From: Warburgia ugandensis
Lineage: Eukaryota > Streptophyta > Magnoliopsida > Canellales > Canellaceae
Assembly: GCA_035236585.1 (NCBI GenBank)
Contig: CP141128.1
Location: 28,053,618 to 28,117,617, forward strand
Direction of reading: 5' to 3'
Length of the DNA: 64,000 nucleotides
Made by a program: the position numbers and the translations under genes
Shown here: piece by piece, positions 23,653 through 36,180 of the stretch
Layout of the letters: each line of letters starts with the position of its first letter
Numbering within the stretch: position 1 is the stretch's first letter
Notes under the pieces: generated by a model
What the model was told of the DNA's origin: nothing
Databases searched by the model: none
Seen by the model: the letters and a program-made list of their open reading frames with translations, nothing else

Positions 23653-26239
23653 CATCAAATCAATGCATCCTAGCAATCTAAGACTTAATTTTCATTATAT
23701 CACTAATTCTCATTGATCTGGCCATACATTTTCATCAAATCTTTTAGATCCGATTGTTAGTTTTCATCAAATCATCAAGTCTCAATAATTTCAACCTTAT
23801 TTCATCAAATTATTAGATATCGTTAATTCCATGTTGATTTTATCTAATCATCATATCTCATAACTAACCATTAACTTTCATCAAATTATTGGATCTCAAT
23901 GATCTGAACCTTAATTTTCATCACATCATCAGATGCGTAGATCCGACTATCACTTTACATCAAATCATTTGGTCTCAATGATCCGACTACTTCAAATCAT
24001 GGGATTTTGTCTATTAGACCATCAATTTTTACCATGTTGTCCGATAACTTCGATCCAACACTTGAATTTTATTCAAAAGATTAGATCTTGTTTATCTAAT
24101 AATTAATTTACATCAAATTAATCGATCCCATTGACCTGACAATTGATTTTGATCAAATCATTGGATCACATAAATTTAATTTTTTATTTTCATTAGATCA
24201 TTGAATCTTGTCCATCCAACCATCAATTTTCAACAAATTATTGGATCTCGAACATCCAATTATTGATTTTAATCAAATAATCAAATCTTGTGAATCTAAA
24301 TCTTGGTTTTCATCAAATAGCTAGATCTCATTAGTCCATACATTCTTATTGAGTCATCGGATTCTATTGATCTAACCATTGATTTTCACCAATCATTAGA
24401 TCTCATTGATCTAATCGTAAATTTCTATCCAATCATTTTATCTTATCAATAACCATCAATTTTCATTAAATCTTTCAATCTCATCAATTCATTGACCCTC
24501 ACAAATGCCAAGGTCGAATTTAAACAAATGATGGGAGCTCATCAATCTAATCATTATTGTCATTAAATCTTGTAGATCTAATGATCAAACCTTCATTTTC
24601 TTCAAATCAATGGAGCTCATTGATCCCAACTTTGACTTCTGTCTCACAGATTTGACTATCAATTTTCATCATATTAGTGAATCTCATCAATCTGACCATT
24701 GATTATCATTAAATCACCAGATCTTATCTATCGTTACTTTTATTAAATAATTATATCTCATTTATTAGACCTTAATTTTCATCAAATCATTAGAGTTTAT
24801 TAATTTGACCATTGATTTTCATAATAACATTGATCTGATTATTGATCTTTATGTAATATTTGGATCTCATCGATCTCATCATTAGTCTTCATCAAATCAT
24901 TAGATTTCATTAATCTTACTATTTAACAAATAATTATATCTCATTAATCTATCCATTATTTATAAGCAAATCAGCATATCTAATTGATCAAACTGTTCAT
25001 TATTGTCACATCATTGGATCTCATCAACTTGATAACTAACTTTTATCAAATCATCTAATCTCATGATTCAACTAATGATCTCTAAGAGTCATCAAATCTC
25101 TTTGATCCACCTTTCAATTTTTTGTAAATTCTTGAATCCTATCGACCCTAAAATCAATTCCAAGGATTAGAGGTGACCCTTCCAAAATTCAAAAAATGAA
25201 AGGTGATCATTTTTAAAATAAGAAAAATTGGGCTTAATACCTGTTCAAATTTCTAGGATCAGATATTTTCCTTTCTCAAATCAAATAAGATCTAGGTAAT
25301 CTTCTATCAAACCCAAAGAATTGAGTTGATCCTTCCTCAAATCTAAAAGAAAAAAGCAATCTTTCATCAAATCATTGGATCTTGATGATCTAACCCTCCA
25401 TCTTCATCATATCACCCAATCTCATTGACCTGTACTCTGAAAGTATAATTAATCAAATTGTTGAATCTTGTTGAATTGACCATCAATTTTAATCCAATCA
25501 GTGGGTCTCATATTGAATGCTGATTTGATCCAAATCTTCTTGTTCTAACCGTTGATTTTTATCAAGTCATAAGATATTGTCAATTTAATGCTTGATTTCC
25601 CTTACATCACCAATTCCTGTAAATCAAACCAACGATTTTTATGAAATCATTGGATCTCATTAATTTAACAATTGATTTTGTTGATTAGGTCCCATCCATC
25701 TAACTATCAATTTTCATCAAATTATCATATCTCAGCAATTCGATAATTGACTTCCACAGAAAATATAGAATATGGTTGACTTAAAGCTTGATTTTCATGA
25801 AATCATTGGATCTCATTGATTTGCCCATTGATTTTTATCATCTTATAAATCATTGGATGTCATTGATCTGATCTTCAATTTTCATCATATCATTAGATTG
25901 AATCAATCAAATTATTCTTTTTAATCAAATAATCTAATCTTATTAATTCACAACTTACTTTTAATCAAAACATAGGATCTCTTCAATCAAATTGTCAATT
26001 TTCTTGTATTATCATATTTTGTTTATGAGACAATTGATTTTTGTAAAATCTTTGAATCTTGTCAATCGACTCTTGATTTTTGTTAAACAATCAACTTTAA
26101 TTGGTCCAACCCTTGATTTTGATTATATCATAGAATCTCATCAATCCCACATTTTCTATTCATCAAATCATAGTATTTCAATTATCTAATGGTTGAATTT
26201 CATTAAATCATCAGATATAAAGAATTTTTTCATGATTTT
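23653..26239. repeat. Higher-order unit H3 (~2.59 kb)
   Basis: Same marker order as H2: second marker near 23937, AAGGTCGAATTTAAACAAA near 24510, non-monomer block at about 25150-25350, terminal marker near 26150. It is about 0.5 kb shorter than H2, by loss of monomers. Confidence 0.8.
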
Positions 26240-26484
26240 CATCAAATCATTCCATCTTAGCAATCCAACTCTTGATTTTTGTTAAATAGCTTCTATTCGT
26301 AAATTTTCATCAAATTTCTTAAGATCCAACTATTGGTTTTCATCAAATAATCAAATCTACATAATTTCGGCCCCAATTGTCATCAAATTATTATATCTCA
26401 TTGATCCTATTGTTGATTTCATCTAATCATTGAGTCTCGTAACTGAATGTTGACTTTCATCAAATCATTGGATCTTGTTCATCC

Positions 26485-26626
26485 TGTGATGACCCGGGTT
26501 TTTGAAACACATTTTATAATATATTTTTCAAAGGCAAGGGCATCCCCTCAATAAATTTTTTTCGCAAAACAAAGCAGCGGAAATTCTTTTATTTTAAAAC
26601 TTGTTTTGAAAACCCAGGTCACCACT
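26485..26626 (-). repeat. Stem-loop at the LTR end of B1
   Basis: TGTGATGACCCGGGTTTT at the terminus is the inverted counterpart of AAAACCCAGGTCACCACTT ending near 26627. B3 keeps the pair (53055 onward; AAAACCCAAGTCACCACTT near 53175-53195). B2 keeps it too (GTGGTGACTTAGGTTTT near 48080, terminus ACCCAGGTCGCCACA at 48221). The loop is about 100 bases. Confidence 0.6.
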
Positions 26627-26889
26627 TCATACATAACATAAGTACAATTTGTGTACAAAATAAAATTCCATTGAAGGAATATGATTTTATTAAACTTCTA
26701 GGATCCATCCAGTGGTTCACAGTACACAACCGATTGTGTCCTTACAATACTTGTCCAAATACACAATTCAAATTACAAAGTTCTAAATACAATACATGCT
26801 CTCTATACAATGTTTCAAGGGATATACCCTTATTACTTATTCTTCACTAGTTCTTCAAGTCTTGAGCTCCAAAGTCTCCTTCTCTGTAT

Positions 26890-26929
26890 CTGAGATATTG
26901 TAAACATTCGAACATTTACAATATCTCAG
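26890..26929 (-). repeat. Palindrome in B1 LTR
   Basis: Arms CTGAGATATTGTAAA and TTTACAATATCTCAG, perfect over 15 bp around a 10-base loop, about 405 bp from the LTR terminus. Equivalent sites are at 47781-47818 (B2) and 53460-53490 (B3), and in family C at 48841-48873. Confidence 0.85.
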
Positions 26930-27034
26930 CAAGCTATGCTTGGTAGGGGATAAGAGTGTAAGTTATTGACAGTAAAATCTCAATATTCAACTATCCCATA
27001 ATTCATTCTATCATAAACACATTCATAGACCACT

Positions 27035-27174
27035 ATTATTTATATGAACATCTCATTTCCTTATCATTTGTGTTCACCTTTATACATACATAATATATAA
27101 GAACATTATTTATATGAATATCTCATTTCCTTATCATTTGTGTTCACCTTTATACATACATAGTATATAAGAAC
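27035..27174. repeat. 70-bp tandem duplication in B1
   Basis: Two adjacent copies (27035-27104, 27105-27174) beginning ATTATTTATATGAA and ending ATATAAGAAC, with three or fewer visible differences. I do not see it duplicated at the equivalent place in B2 or B3, so it arose in this copy. Confidence 0.8.
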
Positions 27175-29062
27175 AAATCCGTTAAAATTTGTAAAAATAA
27201 TCAATAATCATTTCCATACAAAACTGATCAACTCCTTTCATTATAGGAGATTTGTATTTCAGCCAGTTACTATACTGGGATTTTCCCTTCTTGGGAAAAA
27301 TATTGGTAATATACAATTACCTGGCATTTCATCATGCCATCCCTTAAGGCATTTCACTATGCCAATTTCATATGCATCATAATGCAAAATAATCAAGGAC
27401 TACTATGCTTGCAGTCTGATCCGTACAGTGCGCTCGAATAACTGTTCAATAATCCACTTATACCATTCTCAGTGGAAATTACAATATCCATGTCCATATG
27501 GGAGGACCATGGCTGTCACAGTGGTGGCCTTCCCATAAATGCCCCACTCGACTTTTAGCCTTTCTTAGGCTTGGTATTCAATATCATCAAGTTTCAGAGA
27601 GTGGGTAGCCAAACCCTCTTAACTCTCCTAGCATAGCATCCCCAGGCCTATGTCTCTTTAAAACAAAACTACAAGCCTCCAAGCTTGTATGTAAAATAAT
27701 ACTTATACATATTAGACTATCTGTCTGTTTATCTAGGGTTGGAATATTTTCTACTTTCCTATTCACTTAGGGTTGTTCTCAATTCTCAACTTAATCATTT
27801 AATACTTATTTTCCTCATCATTTGGTTGGATCATATTTCAATTTGAGGTATTTAACTTAATATATTGGTATCATACATGTCAATACTTCAAAACATAAGA
27901 TCATGTATTAGACATGTATCTTCATGCAAAGGAATTCTTAATAATCCACCTACCTCAATAAGGTATTCTTACTCCTTGAAATCTGCCATAGTCTCGATCA
28001 ACATATATCTGTCAAATCATATGTATAATGTCATTTTTCTAATCAAGGGTACATACTACATGGTCTTTTGATCATCCTTATGTAGGATGATCTGAATCAT
28101 TCTTCCTTGAATATCATATATCAATGGGTTTAATATCATCTATACAAATGCTATCTATATCATACATAACAATCGAATTTACATTGATGTTTATTTTTCC
28201 TTATTGTTTTTTATCATACAAGATCTCATTTTGTTTGATCATCCTTATCTTACTTACTATTTTTATTAGGGTTAGATAATTTGCTATATTTTTATGTTCT
28301 TATTATTATTCAACCAGTTAGTGTCTTACTTGGTTGAAGATAATTTATTTCTTCCTATCACTAGACAACTCCTCCTTATTTCAGGATGACTAGTACTTAC
28401 CAGTTAAAGTCTGCTCAAAAAGTGGTTAATACAACCCTCATGTAAGGAGGCGTTTAGACCTCTCTTACGTCAACAGGAGGTGAGGGAAAAGCACTTGGCT
28501 CTTGTATACCCCCTATGAGCTCTTTACCTTAAGTCCCTTCTCTAATTGATTTTAATTAATTTCCATGGTTATGCATAATGTCATCCATGGATGTTCATTA
28601 TTTTCCTACTTTGGGCCAAGGAATTGGTAAACCATTCCTTATATCGTCCTACTAACTATAGCCCTTATTAAGTCAAAATCATTCATTCATCTTAGTTGTC
28701 CATGAATCTCTATATTTCATTAGTTTACATTTTTGGTGATTTATGCTCCTTATATCTTAACAACTACTTAACAATTGAATAAAATTTGACTATAAATAAA
28801 TCATAAACTTGAAAGCATAAATCAAATATAAGTTTAACAACTATATACTAACATTCTTCCTATGAATGTAACTTTAGCTAGTGAAATAAAACTAACATGA
28901 TCCTAAGTTATGAAATACATAAAATTGTATTCTATCTTAATGGAATCATGTTTAAATATCTAATTTACACTAACATGATCCTAAGATAATCAAATATACT
29001 AACAAATTACTCATTTAGGGCATATCATACTAAAATTTAAAGATTAAGCTATCATGCTTTCT

Positions 29063-29168
29063 AACTTAGAACATAAATCACATTTACACCTTTATGTCCA
29101 ATAAAAGACAATTAAAACTTAGAACATAAATCACATTTACACTTCTATATCCAATAAAAGACAATTAA
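29063..29168. repeat. 53-bp tandem duplication in family-B LTR
   Basis: Two copies beginning AACTTAGAACATAAATCAC and ending GACAATTAA, starting at 29063 and 29116. The reverse complement is also duplicated in B2 at about 37145-37250, so the duplication predates these two insertions. Confidence 0.75.
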
Positions 29169-32100
29169 AGTAATTATATTAAGATTATTATAAGCTTTTA
29201 AATATGATCCAACCATTAGATCTTAGGTGTTTTCCTTCAGATCAAGGGTTTTAATTACCTTTAAGGCTTTTAATCCATTAAGATCCAAAAATCATATCCA
29301 CTTGATTTTTGTCAAATTTCATCCATGATCTAACTGGATTTCATCATAATATCATCCATTTAATCCATCCCAAGGATCTGATCATACTTGATCTCATTGA
29401 TCAAGTGGGTCCCTTTGTATTTTTTATTTTCATTTTAGGGTTTTTCTACCATAAAGCGAAGATCTCCTAATTTATCCAAGATCTATGCAAATTAACCATA
29501 GATATTACATTATTATATCATCATTAAAATAAATTTCCAAGATCTGATCACCTCAGATCTTGAAGATCTTAGAAATTGGACACTTATTTCCAAAATATAG
29601 AAAAATACACAAATAATTTTTAGAAATATTATGACTTCATTAGAAACTAGACATTACAAGCTATCCATACCTTCTTTCTGATCTCAATTTGGAGTTCATA
29701 TGACTCCACAATCTTAAATTGAATTTTACAATCGTTCCTAAGTTCTAGATTTGATATGGGCCCAGCAAAACTAATCTCTCTCAATTGAGGGTCCAAAACT
29801 TGTTAGATTTTCTTGAAAATTGTATCCTAGGGGTTTTTGACCCTTATGGATTGATTGGAAAGCTCAGAATTTTCATTTGAGCTCTCTATCACCATGAATT
29901 GAAGGCTTTGATATTTACTTTATTTTTACCATTTTTTATTCAAATTAAATTATAGAAGAATAAAAATTACACTAAACAATAATAAATATGTATGGAAAGT
30001 AGTTACACCTACCTGATTGGAGAAAAACAATATAATTGATGCCCAATTTGAGAGAATTACCGGTTGATGATAATATAGCCCGATTGTCCACCTTTTTGTG
30101 ATTTTTGTTGTTGGAACTGTTGGATCTTGAAATTGATTTGGGGCTTTTGTATACACTGTAGTATAGAAGGTTATGGATGGTGGAATTTGTCAGATTCTAT
30201 CTGGAACAGAGTGCCTAATTGAATTTAGGTCTCTTGTTCCACTTATAAAGAGGAGAGAGAAATAAGAAAAATAGAGATTGGGGAGGGATGAATGAGAATT
30301 TAGAGCTAAAACTCCAGAGAAGATTTGGAAATTTTTGGGAAATATTTATAGCCAAATTTGAATTTTTTATCATTTATTTTGATAAGATATTTTAGAATTT
30401 TAGAATTTTTTATTACAAGTGCATTCTCCATTCTCCACTACATTCTCCACTACCAGAAATAATGCAATGAGCGATTATTGTTGCTTCTAGAACATTGGCC
30501 CACTTTTATGTGAAAAGACCTTTTTGCCCTTTTTAACTCCAAAATTGGAGAATAATAGGCAATATTTGTCCGAACTCAGAATCGAGCGTACTTAGTGGCA
30601 TTGGAATCGTATTTCTAAGTACTTCATGAATATTGAGGTCTTATTTCTTAGATATGGAATATGGGTAAAATTACCATTTTACCCCAAAATGGAGAAAATT
30701 AAGGAATTTTCATTTTAACTCAGAATTGAACGTACTTAATGTTGTTTCGATCAATTTTCCAAGTACATCCATAATTTCTATGTTTTAATTCATGATATAA
30801 TCTCCATAAAAAGAGAATTTTCAATAACCTAATATTCTAGCCCAGAATTTCTAAAAATTCAAACTTTATTAATTTGCCTGAATAAGTTACAAAAATTCAG
30901 GGTCATTACAAATCCAACCCTCGATTTTCTTCTAATTATCAGATAAGTTGCTCCAACCATAATTTTAAATCAAATTATCGGACTTCAATGATCTTATTTA
31001 TATTTTAATCAAATCATAGTTCATCTATTAGATGTCGATTTTCATCATGTCATTAGATCTCTTTGATCCTACACTTGAGTTTATTCAAACATCAGATCTT
31101 GTCTATACAATAATCAATTTACATAAAATCATCGGATCTCATTGAAATGATAGTTTATTTATATCAAAATTGTATCACATAAATCCAATTATAGATATTG
31201 ATTAGATCATTGGATCTCATCCATCCAACCATCAACTTTCAACAAATTATTGGATCTCTTTGATGTAATCATTGATTTTCATGTAATCATCGAATCTTGT
31301 CGACTCAAACCTTGATTTTCGTCAAATTATTAGATACATTGGTCCACCATACACTCTCATCAAGTCATCAAATCATGTTGATCTGATCATTGATTTTCAT
31401 TAAATCATTGTACTCATTGGTCTAACTGTCAGTTTCCATCAAATTATTTTATCTCATTAATGTAACCATCAATTTTCATTAAATCTTCGAATCTAATCAA
31501 CTCATCGATCGTCATAGATGCCAAAGTTGAATTTATACAAATGATTGATGCTCATCGATCTAATTGTCATTTTTATTGAATCTTGTAGATCTGACTACTG
31601 ACTTTAACAAAGTCATCAAAACTCATTGATCTAGCCCTTTATTTTCATCAAATCAACTAATCTCATTGATCCCAATTTTGATTTTTGTATCATAGATTTG
31701 ACCATCAATTTTCATCATACTACTAGATCTCATCAATGTAACCATCGTTTGCCATTAAATCACTGGATTTCATCCATTTGAAGTTTCATCAAATCATTGG
31801 ATGTAGTTGATCTTACAATTTGTATTTAACAAATTATTGGATCTTGTTGATTGACCATTGATTTTAAGTAAATCACCATATCTCACTAGTCTAGACATTC
31901 ATTTCTGTCACATCATTGGATCTCATAAACCTTGCTACTAATTTTTATCGAATTGTTCATTCTCGTTGATTCAAATAATGACCTCTACAAGTCATCAAAT
32001 CTCATCAATCCGCCTTTCAATTATTAATTTTTTTCCCCCCAAATTCTTGAATCCTATTGACCCTAAAATCAATTCTAAGGATTGGAGGTGACTCTTTGTC

Positions 32101-33920
32101 AAATTAAGAGACTCAAAGGTGTTCCTTTCTCAAATAAGAAAAATTGGAGGGGATTTATCTTCAAATTTTTAATATTAGAGAATCTTCTTTCTCAAATTAG
32201 AGAAGATTGGAGGTAATCTTCTGTCAAACCCCATGAATCGAGTTGATCCTTTCTCAAATCTAAGAGAACAAAGTGATCTTTCCTCAAATCATTAGATCTT
32301 GTTGATCTAAACTTCCATCTTCATCAAATCACGCAAACTCATCGATCTGACAATTGATTTTTATCAAGTCATCATATCTCTCAATCTAATAATTACTATT
32401 CTTCAAGTAATTGAATCATGTCGGTTTTCAAAACATCACAAATCACATCCTTCCAAAAATTAATTTTCTTCAAATTATGAGATCTCTTCAATTTGACTAA
32501 TGAAAATCATTAAGTCACACATCTCATTTTTTTTGCTCATAGATTTTCCTCAAATTAGAGGATCTCATTGATTTGACCATTAATTTTAATCAAATCATAC
32601 AATATTATTTATTAGATTGTTAATTTCCATTGAATCATCAAATCTTCTTGATTAGACCTTTGATTTTCATCAACTCATCAAATTTTGCCCATTTAACCAT
32701 TAATTTTGATCAAATCATCAGATCTCATTCATCTAATAATTAATTTTTATTTTGATTTAGACTATTTTCCCTTTAATTTTCATTAGATTTCATGAATTTG
32801 ATAATCAATTTTCATCAAATCATAGGATATCAATGATCCAATATCCAAATTTCATTAAATCATCAAATCATGTCAATCCTTTTATTGATTTACATCAAAC
32901 CATCTTATAACATTGATCTAACTAATGATTTTTAACAAATCATCTATTCTCATTCATTTGTCTATCAATTTTTTCTTCTTCCAATTATCAGATCATGCCA
33001 ATCCTATAAAAGAATTTCAAATAATTTGATAATTCATTGTAATTAAATCACTGTATATTGTTAATTTAGCCATAAATTTCATCAATTCATTAGATCTCAC
33101 TTATCTAACCTCTAGTTTTCCTCAAAACATTTAATTTTATCAATCTGATAGTCAAATTTTCTTAAATCATTAAATCTCATTAATCTGACTATTGATGTTT
33201 ATCAAATCATTGGATCTCATCAATATAAATATTTCTTATTATCAAATCAATAGACTCACTACTCTTCAAGTATAATTAATCAAGTCATTAGATCTTATTG
33301 AATTGAGTGTCCATTTTTATACAATCAGCTTGCTCTCATACCGAATGTTGATTTTCATCAAATCATATAGATCTCATTGGTTCAACCCTTGAGTTTTATC
33401 AAATCATCAAAAAACCTCAATGGAATGGTTGATTTTCACCAAACCAATGGATCACATCAATATAGCTAATGATTTCATCAAATCATTGGTCTTATTGATC
33501 CAACCATTAATCTCATTTATTCAATAATTAATTTCCATAAAAACTATTGGATGCCGTTGATATAAATCATCACAAAATCATTGGATCTCATTTATATCAC
33601 TGATCATCATATCGTTACTGTCCATCATATTATTGATCTCATTGATCAAACTATTCATTTTCACCAAAACATCAAAACTTTCAAAATGTGGTTTTAATCA
33701 AAGCATAGGATCTCCTTAATCGAATAGGCAATTCTTTTGTATCACTAGATCCTGTTGATCCAAACATTGACTTTTGTAAAATCTTTAAATCATGTAGATC
33801 GACCCTTGATTTTTGTTGAATGATCAAATCTAACTAGCCCCTTGATTTTCATCAAATAGTTTGGCCATCAATCCCGCATTTCCTATTGATCAAATCACAA
33901 TATTGCAATTATTTAGTGGT

Positions 33921-34275
33921 CCCTTCTAGAGATAAGACGAATTATATGAATAGAAGGGCTTAGCTATTTACCGTATCCCACACTGAGTGAGGAATTAGGC
34001 GATGTCTCAGGCACCCATATCCATTATACATGTGATACTGTGGAAAGGTGTATCCTATTGGGAGACAAACATCATCAGCCCATCCTATCTAATAAGGTAA
34101 AGGTCTTTGATGGTGGAGATAACCTTCTCTTTTCTACTTCCTAGCAACGAGCATCTTCATATCGACGAGCTATAATTGATGCATTTCTTGCACAAGATCT
34201 TCTAGAGGATCCTACACTAGCTCAATATTTTGCCTAGCTCGTAGTGTGACGTCCTTTGGAGTCGGCCCTTGCTAT
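33921..34275. other. GC-balanced foreign insertion in the array, possibly organellar (NUMT/NUPT)
   Basis: A ~355-bp block with no 40-bp monomer words and clearly higher GC than its surroundings. It is bounded by GGT on both sides (33918-33920, 34276-34278). Its style (CCTTCTAGAGATAAG, CGTATCCCACACTGAGTG, GGAGTCGGCCCTTGC) looks like plant mitochondrial intergenic DNA. I cannot identify a specific gene. It could also be a fragment of an unrelated element. Confidence 0.4.
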
Positions 34276-34321
34276 GGTTCCATTAAATCATTGGATCTAA
34301 AGAGTCTTTTCATTGATTTTT

Positions 34322-36180
34322 GTCAAATCATTGCATATCGGCAATCCAACACTTATTTTCACTAAATCGCTATATTTCATTGATCTACCAATACATTTTC
34401 ATCAAATCTCTTAGATTTGACTATTAGTTTTCATAAAATCTCCCTAATTTAAGCCTTAGTTTTCATCAAATTATTAGATCTAGTTGATCCTATCATTCAT
34501 TTCATGTAATCACTAGATCTAATAACTAACTTTTGACTTTCATCATATCATTGAATCTCATTGATTTGACCCTTGATTTTCATCCAATAATTAGATATGT
34601 TGATTCAACCATTAATTTACATCAAATTATCTGGTCTTAATGACCCAACTACTGATTTTAAACAAATCATAGGAATTTATCTATTAGGACTTCGATTTTG
34701 AAATTATTCTAAATAACAAATATTTTCTATCCAATAATCAATTTATATCAAATCATTGGATCTCATTGACTTAATAAGTGATTTTGTTCAACTCATTAGA
34801 TCGCACAAATCCAATTATCGATTTCCACTAGATCATTGGATCTTGTCTATCCAATAATCAACTTCAACAAATTATCGAATCTCTTTAATCCAATCATTGA
34901 TTTTCATCAAATCATTGAATCTTGTCGATTGGAACCTTGATTTTCATCAAATTACTAGATTTTATTGATCCACTATACTTTAATTTTTGTCTCATAGAAT
35001 TGACCATCAATTTTCATCATATCACTAGATCTCATCAATTTGACCATTAATTGTCATTAAATCGTTGGATCTCATCTATCTGATTGTTACTTTTTATCAA
35101 ATCATTAATTCTCATTGATCAAACCATAATTTGCATCAAATAATTGGATCTCATTAGTTCAACCCTAGTAGACAAAGGTAGATACAAAGCCATAGGCAAA
35201 CCTTCATGATCGATAGCCTTTTATGAATACCCTCGCGCTCAAGAGGCAGATCCAAAGGCACTACCTTACCGATTAATAAGTTAAGTAGTTCAGTTCACTT
35301 ACTGGTTTGGTAAGCCCACCTTACCCAAGCAAGAGAACTTGCATTCTTTCCTCCGGAAGGAAGGGTCTTCACTCGCGTTCTTTCCTCTAGAATATGAGAT
35401 TTTTTTACTGTTGAGCGAGCCTCCCCGTTGGCTTCTCTTTGCTTCATTATGTCATACTATCATTGATAGCATTGATCCAATTGCTGATCATTATCTAATC
35501 TTTAGATCTCCTCCATCCAATTAATAGTTTTCATCAAATCATTGGATATCATTGATCTATTATTTATATTATACCAAATTATTTGATCTCATTGATTCTA
35601 CCATTGATTTTAAGTAAATCACTATATCTCATTGATAAAATTATTCTTTTTTTTATCAAACCATTAATTTTGTCACATCATTGATCTGACCATTAATTTT
35701 AATCAAATCATCTTATCTTATTAATTAGATTATCAATTTCATTTGTATCATCAGATCTCTTTGATTTGACATTTGATTTTATCAACCCATTGAATTTCAT
35801 CAATCCAACCATCTATTTCGATGGAATCATCAGATCCCATTGATCTAATAATTGATTTTGATTTGATCTAATTGATTCAACCTTTAATTTTTATTGAATT
35901 TCATCAATTCAATTATCAATTTTTATCAAATCATTAAATATTGTCGACAAACCACCAATTTTCATTGAATCATCATATCTTGTCAATCCATCTATTCATT
36001 TATATAAAATAATCTTATAACATTAATCCAAATCATGATTTTCATTATATCATCTAATCTCATTCATAAGCCCATCAAATTTTGTAGAATTATCAGATCT
36101 CACCAATCCTATAAAATTTTTTTTTTTTCAAATTATCTAATGATTCATTACAATTATGTCATTGATATCATCAATCCAAC
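34322..36180. repeat. Higher-order unit H5 (partial, ~1.86 kb)
   Basis: Second marker near 34590. The part that should hold the AAGTTGAATTT marker is deleted (junction near 34980), and a foreign segment sits at about 35167-35452. The unit is cut at 36180/36181, where a truncated family-B LTR begins. Confidence 0.7.
35167..35452. other. Second GC-balanced foreign insertion, possibly mitochondrial-derived
   Basis: A ~285-bp block inside unit H5 with words such as AAGCCCACCTTACCCAAGC, CTTTCCTCCGGAAGGAAGGG and GAGCGAGCCTCCCCGTTGG. These are unlike anything else in the window and typical of plant mitochondrial spacer style. The 61-residue frame starting at 35339 is within it and not recognisable. 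Origin is an impression from composition and wording, not a match. Confidence 0.42.

Larger units (their letters stand above)
26485..30910 (-). mobile_element. Family-B solo LTR B1 (4,426 bp)
   Basis: Plus-strand ends are TGTGATGACCCGGG and GGGTCATTACA, a TG...CA LTR. The flanks CATCC (26480-26484) and AATCC (30911-30915) form a 5-bp target duplication with one mismatch. It interrupts the 40-bp array. No PBS, polypurine tract or second LTR adjoins it, so it is a solo LTR of unusual length. It is homologous to B2 (36181-48221) and B3 (53055-60665). Orientation is inferred from the palindrome near the 3' end, as in families A and C. Two internal tandem duplications are seen: 70 bp at 27035-27174 and 53 bp at 29063-29168. 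Small frames such as 27865-28071, kept in B2 at 46709-46915, reflect LTR homology only. Confidence 0.88.
26240..34321. repeat. Higher-order unit H4 (~3.3 kb net), interrupted twice
   Basis: Interrupted by the family-B solo LTR at 26485-30910 and by a ~355-bp foreign segment at 33921-34275. Subtracting these leaves about 3.3 kb with the same marker order: second marker near 30950, AAAGTTGAATTTATACAAA near 31525, non-monomer block about 32060-32290, terminal marker near 33875. Confidence 0.75.
18960..36180. repeat. Satellite-like array of ~40-bp monomers with ~3-kb higher-order structure
   Basis: Nearly every 40 bases a variant of TTTTCATCAAATCATTGGAT followed by CTCATTGATCTAACCATTGA recurs. 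The period is about 40 bp; for example, it is exactly 40 in the stretch from 20760. Monomers are quite diverged from one another, but the same series of variant monomers returns at long range. The marker CATCAAATCATTGCATC starts at 18994, 20535, 23653, 26240 (variant) and 34322 (variant). A second marker ending 'ATCTGACTAC' follows 268-285 bp later in each copy (near 19271, 20820, 23937, 30950, 34590) once the inserted LTR is subtracted. The higher-order unit is therefore about 2.6-3.3 kb. Open frames here (for example 21040-21414) are by-products of the periodicity. Confidence 0.9.

Noticed and set aside
18960-36180. CRISPR-like regularity of short repeats
   Set aside because: The units are contiguous diverged monomers with no unique spacers, no conserved direct repeat and no cas genes, and the DNA is plant nuclear.
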